Below are positions 8,348 through 10,910 of a stretch of 10,910 nucleotides of DNA, piece after piece (positions within the stretch are counted from its first letter, which is position 1; the number at the start of each line of letters is the position of its first letter). The DNA is from Gammaproteobacteria bacterium (lineage in GTDB: Bacteria; Pseudomonadota; Gammaproteobacteria; DSM-26407), in the NCBI GenBank assembly GCA_028694565.1, contig JAQVKR010000049.1, forward strand, positions 1 through 10,910, read 5' to 3'. The position numbers and the translations under genes were made by a program. The notes below the pieces were generated by a model. The model saw nothing but the letters and a program-made list of their open reading frames with translations, had not been told where the DNA came from and searched no databases.

Positions 8348-8974
8348 CTACTCGTCCTTGCCCCGGGCGGGTGTTCCGCGCTGGGTCAGGACCGAGTCGA
8401 TCAGGCCGTAGGCCACGGCGTCATCCCCGCTCATGAAATTGTCGCGATCGGTATCCACGCGAATCTTGTCAAGGGGCTGCCCGGTATGGTTGGCAAGAAT
8501 CTTGTTCAGGCGATCCCGGGTCTGGAGCATCTCGCGGGCATGGATCTCGATATCCGAGGCCTGGCCCTGCACGCCGCCCAGGGGCTGGTGGATCATGATG
8601 CGCGAGTGCGGCAGGGCGTGGCGCTTGCCCGCCGCGCCGGCGGTGAGCAGCAGCGCCCCCATGCTCGCCGCCTGCCCGATGCACATGGTGCTCACGTCGG
8701 GCTTGATGAACTGCATGGTGTCGTAGATGGCGAGCCCGGCGCTGACGGAGCCCCCGGGCGAATTGATGTAGAGGTGGATATCCTTGTCCGGATTCTCCGA
8801 CTCGAGGAACAGCATCTGGGCCACCACCAGGTTGGCCATGTAATCCTCCACCGGCCCCACCAGGAACACCACCCGCTCCTTCAGCAGGCGCGAGTAGATA
8901 TCGTAGGCCCGTTCACCGCGGGCCGACTGCTCCACCACCATGGGCACCAGGTTCAGGGCTTGAATGTCGGACAT
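8348..8974 (-). CDS. clpP: ClpP, ATP-dependent Clp protease proteolytic subunit
   Basis: The product is 208 residues (E. coli 207 before processing). ClpP forms a double-heptamer barrel that degrades proteins delivered by ClpX or ClpA. The catalytic triad is visible as Ser104 (in GQAASMGA), His129 (in RIMIHQP) and Asp178 (in DTDRDNF), with the same spacings as E. coli Ser111/His136/Asp185. The substrate-binding glycine-rich strand INSPGGSV is at 70-77. I chose the ATG at 8974-8972 because it gives the family-like N-terminus [16 protein letters not shown] and has AGAGGA seven bases upstream. An in-frame ATG nine codons earlier has no such site. The first residues are probably removed as a propeptide, as in E. 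coli. It lies between tig and clpX, the usual gammaproteobacterial order. Confidence 0.98.
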   Translation of the reverse strand: MSDIQALNLVPMVVEQSARGERAYDIYSRLLKERVVFLVGPVEDYMANLVVAQMLFLESENPDKDIHLYINSPGGSVSAGLAIYDTMQFIKPDVSTMCIGQAASMGALLLTAGAAGKRHALPHSRIMIHQPLGGVQGQASDIEIHAREMLQTRDRLNKILANHTGQPLDKIRVDTDRDNFMSGDDAVAYGLIDSVLTQRGTPARGKDE

Positions 8975-9054
8975 GTAAGTTCCTCTGTGCGGACTATGCA
9001 AAGCGGCCCGTGAATCGGCCCGGCGCCGCTGCGACGGTGGCTGCCGGTGCGCTG

Positions 9055-9074
9055 CGCCGCCCCGGAGGGCGGCG
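9055..9074 (-). other. Hairpin between tig and clpP
   Basis: A perfect 8-bp stem (9055-9062 with 9067-9074, CGCCGCCC type) closes a 4-base loop 12 bases after the tig stop codon. No T-run follows. It may act as a 3' stabiliser or partial attenuator between tig and clpP, which are separated by 112 bases; the sequence does not decide. Confidence 0.45.
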
Positions 9075-9086
9075 AGTGCCAGCTTA

Positions 9087-10385
9087 TCAGGCCCCTTCTC
9101 CCACTTTCATCAACTCGTTGAACGGGGTTTCCTTCTCCGTGACCTGGGCCTGGCCCAGGATCCAGTCCACCACCTGATCCTCGAGCACCACCGATTCGAG
9201 CTCGGACATCTGGTCCTTGCGGCTGTAGTACCACTTGACCACCTGCTCCGGGTCCTCGTAGGCCGCCGCGATGTTCTCGATGGTGCCGCGCAGGCGCTCC
9301 GGATCCACCTTCATCTGGTTGGCCTGGATGATTTCGGCCAGGATGAGCCCCAGCTTGATGCGCCGTTCGGCCTGCTCGGTGAACATCTCGTCGGGGAGCT
9401 TCATGTCCGCGCCACCGCCGAACTGCATCCGCGCCTGTTCCTGGAGGCGGCCGATCTCCTCGGTGATCAGTGCCTTCGGAATCTCGATGGGATTGGCCCC
9501 GATGAGCCCGTCCATCACCTGATTCTTGACCGTGTTCTTGATGGTCTGGTCCAGTTCGCGCTGCATGTTCTCGCGCACCTGCTCGCGCAGGCTCTCCAGA
9601 TCGCCGTCGGCGACCCCGAAGGACTTGGCGAACTCCTCGTTGACCTCCGGCAGCCTCGGCTCCTCCACGGCGGTGAGCCGGACCTTGAACTGGACCGGCT
9701 TGCCCGCCACCTCCTTGGCCGGATAGTCCTCGGGGAACTGGAGATCCAGGGTGCGCTCCTCGCCGGGCGCGGCGCCCAGCATCCCCTCCTCGAACCCGGG
9801 GATGAAGCGGCCGCTGCCGAGCACCAGCCGGGCGCCCTCGGCCTTGTTGCCCTGGAAGCCCTCGCCGTCGATGGTGCCCTCGAAGTCCATCACCAGCTGA
9901 TCGCCGTCCTGCGCCGGGCGCTCGACGGCCTCCCAGGTGGTGCGCTGCTTGCGCAGGGTCTCGATCATGCGATCGATGTCGGTCGCCTCGATGCCGGTGA
10001 CGGGACGCTCAATCTTGATCTGCTCCATGCCGGCCAGGGTCAGCTCGGGATAGACCTCGAACACCGCCGTGTAGGCCAGCGACTTGCCCGGCTCCATGCT
10101 GGTGGGCTCGATCTCGGGACGGCCGGCGGGACGGAGCTTCTCCTGGCTGATGGCCTCGTAGAAACTCGACTGCAGCACCTCGCCGATCACCTCGTGCCGG
10201 ATCTGCTCTCCGAAGCGGTTCTGGACCACCTTCATGGGCACCTTGCCGGGACGGAAGCCATCCAGGCGCACACTGCCGGCCATCTTCTTCAGGCGCTGCT
10301 GCACTTCGCTGTCGATCCGCTCCGCGGGAACCTCCACGGACAGGCGGCGCTCAAGACCCTCGGTCGTTTCCACTGAAACCTGCAT
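9087..10385 (-). CDS. tig: Trigger factor, ribosome-associated chaperone and prolyl isomerase
   Basis: The product is 432 residues, identical in length to E. coli trigger factor. It binds ribosomal protein L23 at the exit tunnel and shields nascent chains. The N-terminal ribosome-binding domain contains the signature GFRPGKVP at 43-50, with Pro46 where E. coli has Lys. The FKBP-type PPIase domain spans about 155-243 ([15 protein letters not shown], then GFEEGMLGA and the FPEDYP region). A helical C-terminal chaperone domain follows. I chose the ATG at 10385-10383 because it gives [10 protein letters not shown], the family N-terminus, with GGAG seven bases upstream. A longer in-frame start adds 16 unrelated residues. 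It lies about 110 bases after tRNA-Leu with no canonical terminator between. Confidence 0.98.
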   Translation of the reverse strand: MQVSVETTEGLERRLSVEVPAERIDSEVQQRLKKMAGSVRLDGFRPGKVPMKVVQNRFGEQIRHEVIGEVLQSSFYEAISQEKLRPAGRPEIEPTSMEPGKSLAYTAVFEVYPELTLAGMEQIKIERPVTGIEATDIDRMIETLRKQRTTWEAVERPAQDGDQLVMDFEGTIDGEGFQGNKAEGARLVLGSGRFIPGFEEGMLGAAPGEERTLDLQFPEDYPAKEVAGKPVQFKVRLTAVEEPRLPEVNEEFAKSFGVADGDLESLREQVRENMQRELDQTIKNTVKNQVMDGLIGANPIEIPKALITEEIGRLQEQARMQFGGGADMKLPDEMFTEQAERRIKLGLILAEIIQANQMKVDPERLRGTIENIAAAYEDPEQVVKWYYSRKDQMSELESVVLEDQVVDWILGQAQVTEKETPFNELMKVGEGA

Positions 10386-10497
10386 GTCTCCACTCCAATC
10401 AACGGCATGGCCGGCACGCCGTGTCGTTCTCAAAGATTCATGGGGAGGCCGTCCGGATCCACGGCGGCCGCTGGCCGCGCGCCCATCAGGCCTGAAT

Positions 10498-10582
<85 letters not shown>

Positions 10583-10606
10583 CTGATTATCCACGGCAAT
10601 CGGGAT

Positions 10607-10636
10607 AGTATACTAACGCAGCACCCGCCAAAGCCA
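10607..10636 (-). promoter_or_regulatory. Candidate promoter of tRNA-Leu
   Basis: On the minus strand TATACT (10612-10607, 5 of 6 for a sigma70 -10) lies 24 bases before the mature tRNA 5' end, so a start near 10600 gives a short leader for RNase P to remove. The -10 sits in a 10-base palindrome (10606-10615). No good -35 is present at 16-18 bases: TTGGCG occurs but only 13 bases upstream. The -10 is the support; the -35 is unresolved. Confidence 0.45.
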
Positions 10637-10783
10637 CCTTCGGAAAACCGCCGGACGCCCGGAGCGCCGGGCGCGCCGGGCGTCGGTCCGGACCCGCCCT
10701 GAAGCCCACGGCGCGGCTCCGCCGCACCCGGATCGGCCACCGCGGGACCGCGACGAACACAACCCGGCGGCGGCAAAAAAAAA

Positions 10784-10910
10784 GGTTCATCGCGCATTTC
10801 CGGGAAAAGCGGCGCGGATTTTCAGGAAGAAGTATTCCTGGTCGCGGAATCCATAGGCCATGCGCTTGATGACCTTGATGCGGTTGTTGATGCCCTCCAG
10901 CAGGCTGGTG
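10784..10910 (-). mobile_element. End of an ISL3-type insertion sequence (continues past the window)
   Basis: The right edge contains the 3' end of a transposase gene (next entry). I place the element end at 10784, where GGTTCATCGCG begins on the plus strand, because ISL3-family ends commonly start with GG and make 8-base target duplications, and the bases directly outside (10775-10783) are nine A residues, a plausible duplicated target. The other end is not in the window, so the boundary is a guess; the presence of the element rests on the transposase. Confidence 0.5.
10787..10910 (-). CDS. ISL3-family transposase, C-terminal fragment (cut by window edge)
   Basis: The last 40 codons and a TGA stop (10789-10787) are present; the 5' part lies beyond the right edge. 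The peptide begins TSLLEGINNRIKVIKRMAYG (residues as seen from the edge) and ends in FRDQEYFFLKIRAAFPGNAR. The EGINNRIKVIKRMAYGFRD pattern is the conserved C-terminal end of DDE transposases of the ISL3 group, where the E is the last catalytic acidic residue. The gene runs in the same direction as tRNA-Leu and ends about 200 bases before it. Whether the full gene is intact cannot be seen. Confidence 0.8.
   Translation of the reverse strand, partial: TSLLEGINNRIKVIKRMAYGFRDQEYFFLKIRAAFPGNAR

Noticed and set aside
7502..9013. 503-codon open frame on the plus strand opposite clpX and clpP
   Set aside because: It runs through the end of one gene, a spacer and another gene in antisense, and shows no domain. 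Long antisense frames are expected at this GC content.
10775..10783. T-run after the transposase stop as an intrinsic terminator
   Set aside because: Nine T residues follow on the minus strand, but no hairpin of useful length lies just before them; only a tiny TTTCC/GGAAA pairing is present. A target-site origin is more plausible.

Overview
The window is a chromosomal segment of a GC-rich gammaproteobacterium. Every gene I can support is on the minus strand. In transcription order (right to left) it reads: end of an ISL3-type transposase at the right edge, tRNA-Leu(UAG), tig, clpP, clpX, lon, hupB, tRNA-Val(UAC), tRNA-Asp(GUC), a strong terminator, ppiD, and the 5' part of hrpA at the left edge. 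The order tig-clpP-clpX-lon-hupB-ppiD and the protein families are typical of Gammaproteobacteria. The high GC content and the tRNA genes inside the cluster suggest a lineage outside the enterics, perhaps a Chromatiales/Ectothiorhodospiraceae-like or pseudomonad-like organism. That placement is inference.

The core is a protein-folding and protein-turnover cluster. Trigger factor (tig) receives nascent chains at the ribosome. ClpP and ClpX form the ATP-dependent ClpXP protease. Lon is the second AAA+ protease. HU (hupB) is the nucleoid protein that usually follows lon. PpiD is the membrane-anchored periplasmic folding factor at the exit of the Sec translocon. HrpA, a DEAH-box RNA helicase of ribosome rescue, follows and is cut by the left edge. 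All proteins have ordinary family lengths with intact catalytic residues and show no frameshifts.

The sequence suggests several transcription units. A sigma70-like promoter precedes tRNA-Leu. Lon has its own promoter, in which an exact sigma70 -10 overlaps a good sigma32 (heat-shock) match; a strong hairpin separates it from clpX. HupB has a clear sigma70 promoter, and its message appears to run through tRNA-Val and tRNA-Asp to one intrinsic terminator. PpiD then has its own promoter.

The only long stretch without a gene is the spacer of about 900 bases between lon and hupB. I see no credible protein or known RNA in it, but it holds a candidate promoter and some strong inverted repeats. I found no defence system, CRISPR array, prophage or clearly undescribed system. 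The points worth a second look are mainly regulatory: the lon promoter, the mixed hupB-tRNA unit, hairpins around clpX, the lon-hupB spacer, a PpiD parvulin domain that looks catalytically intact, and the IS boundary beside tRNA-Leu.
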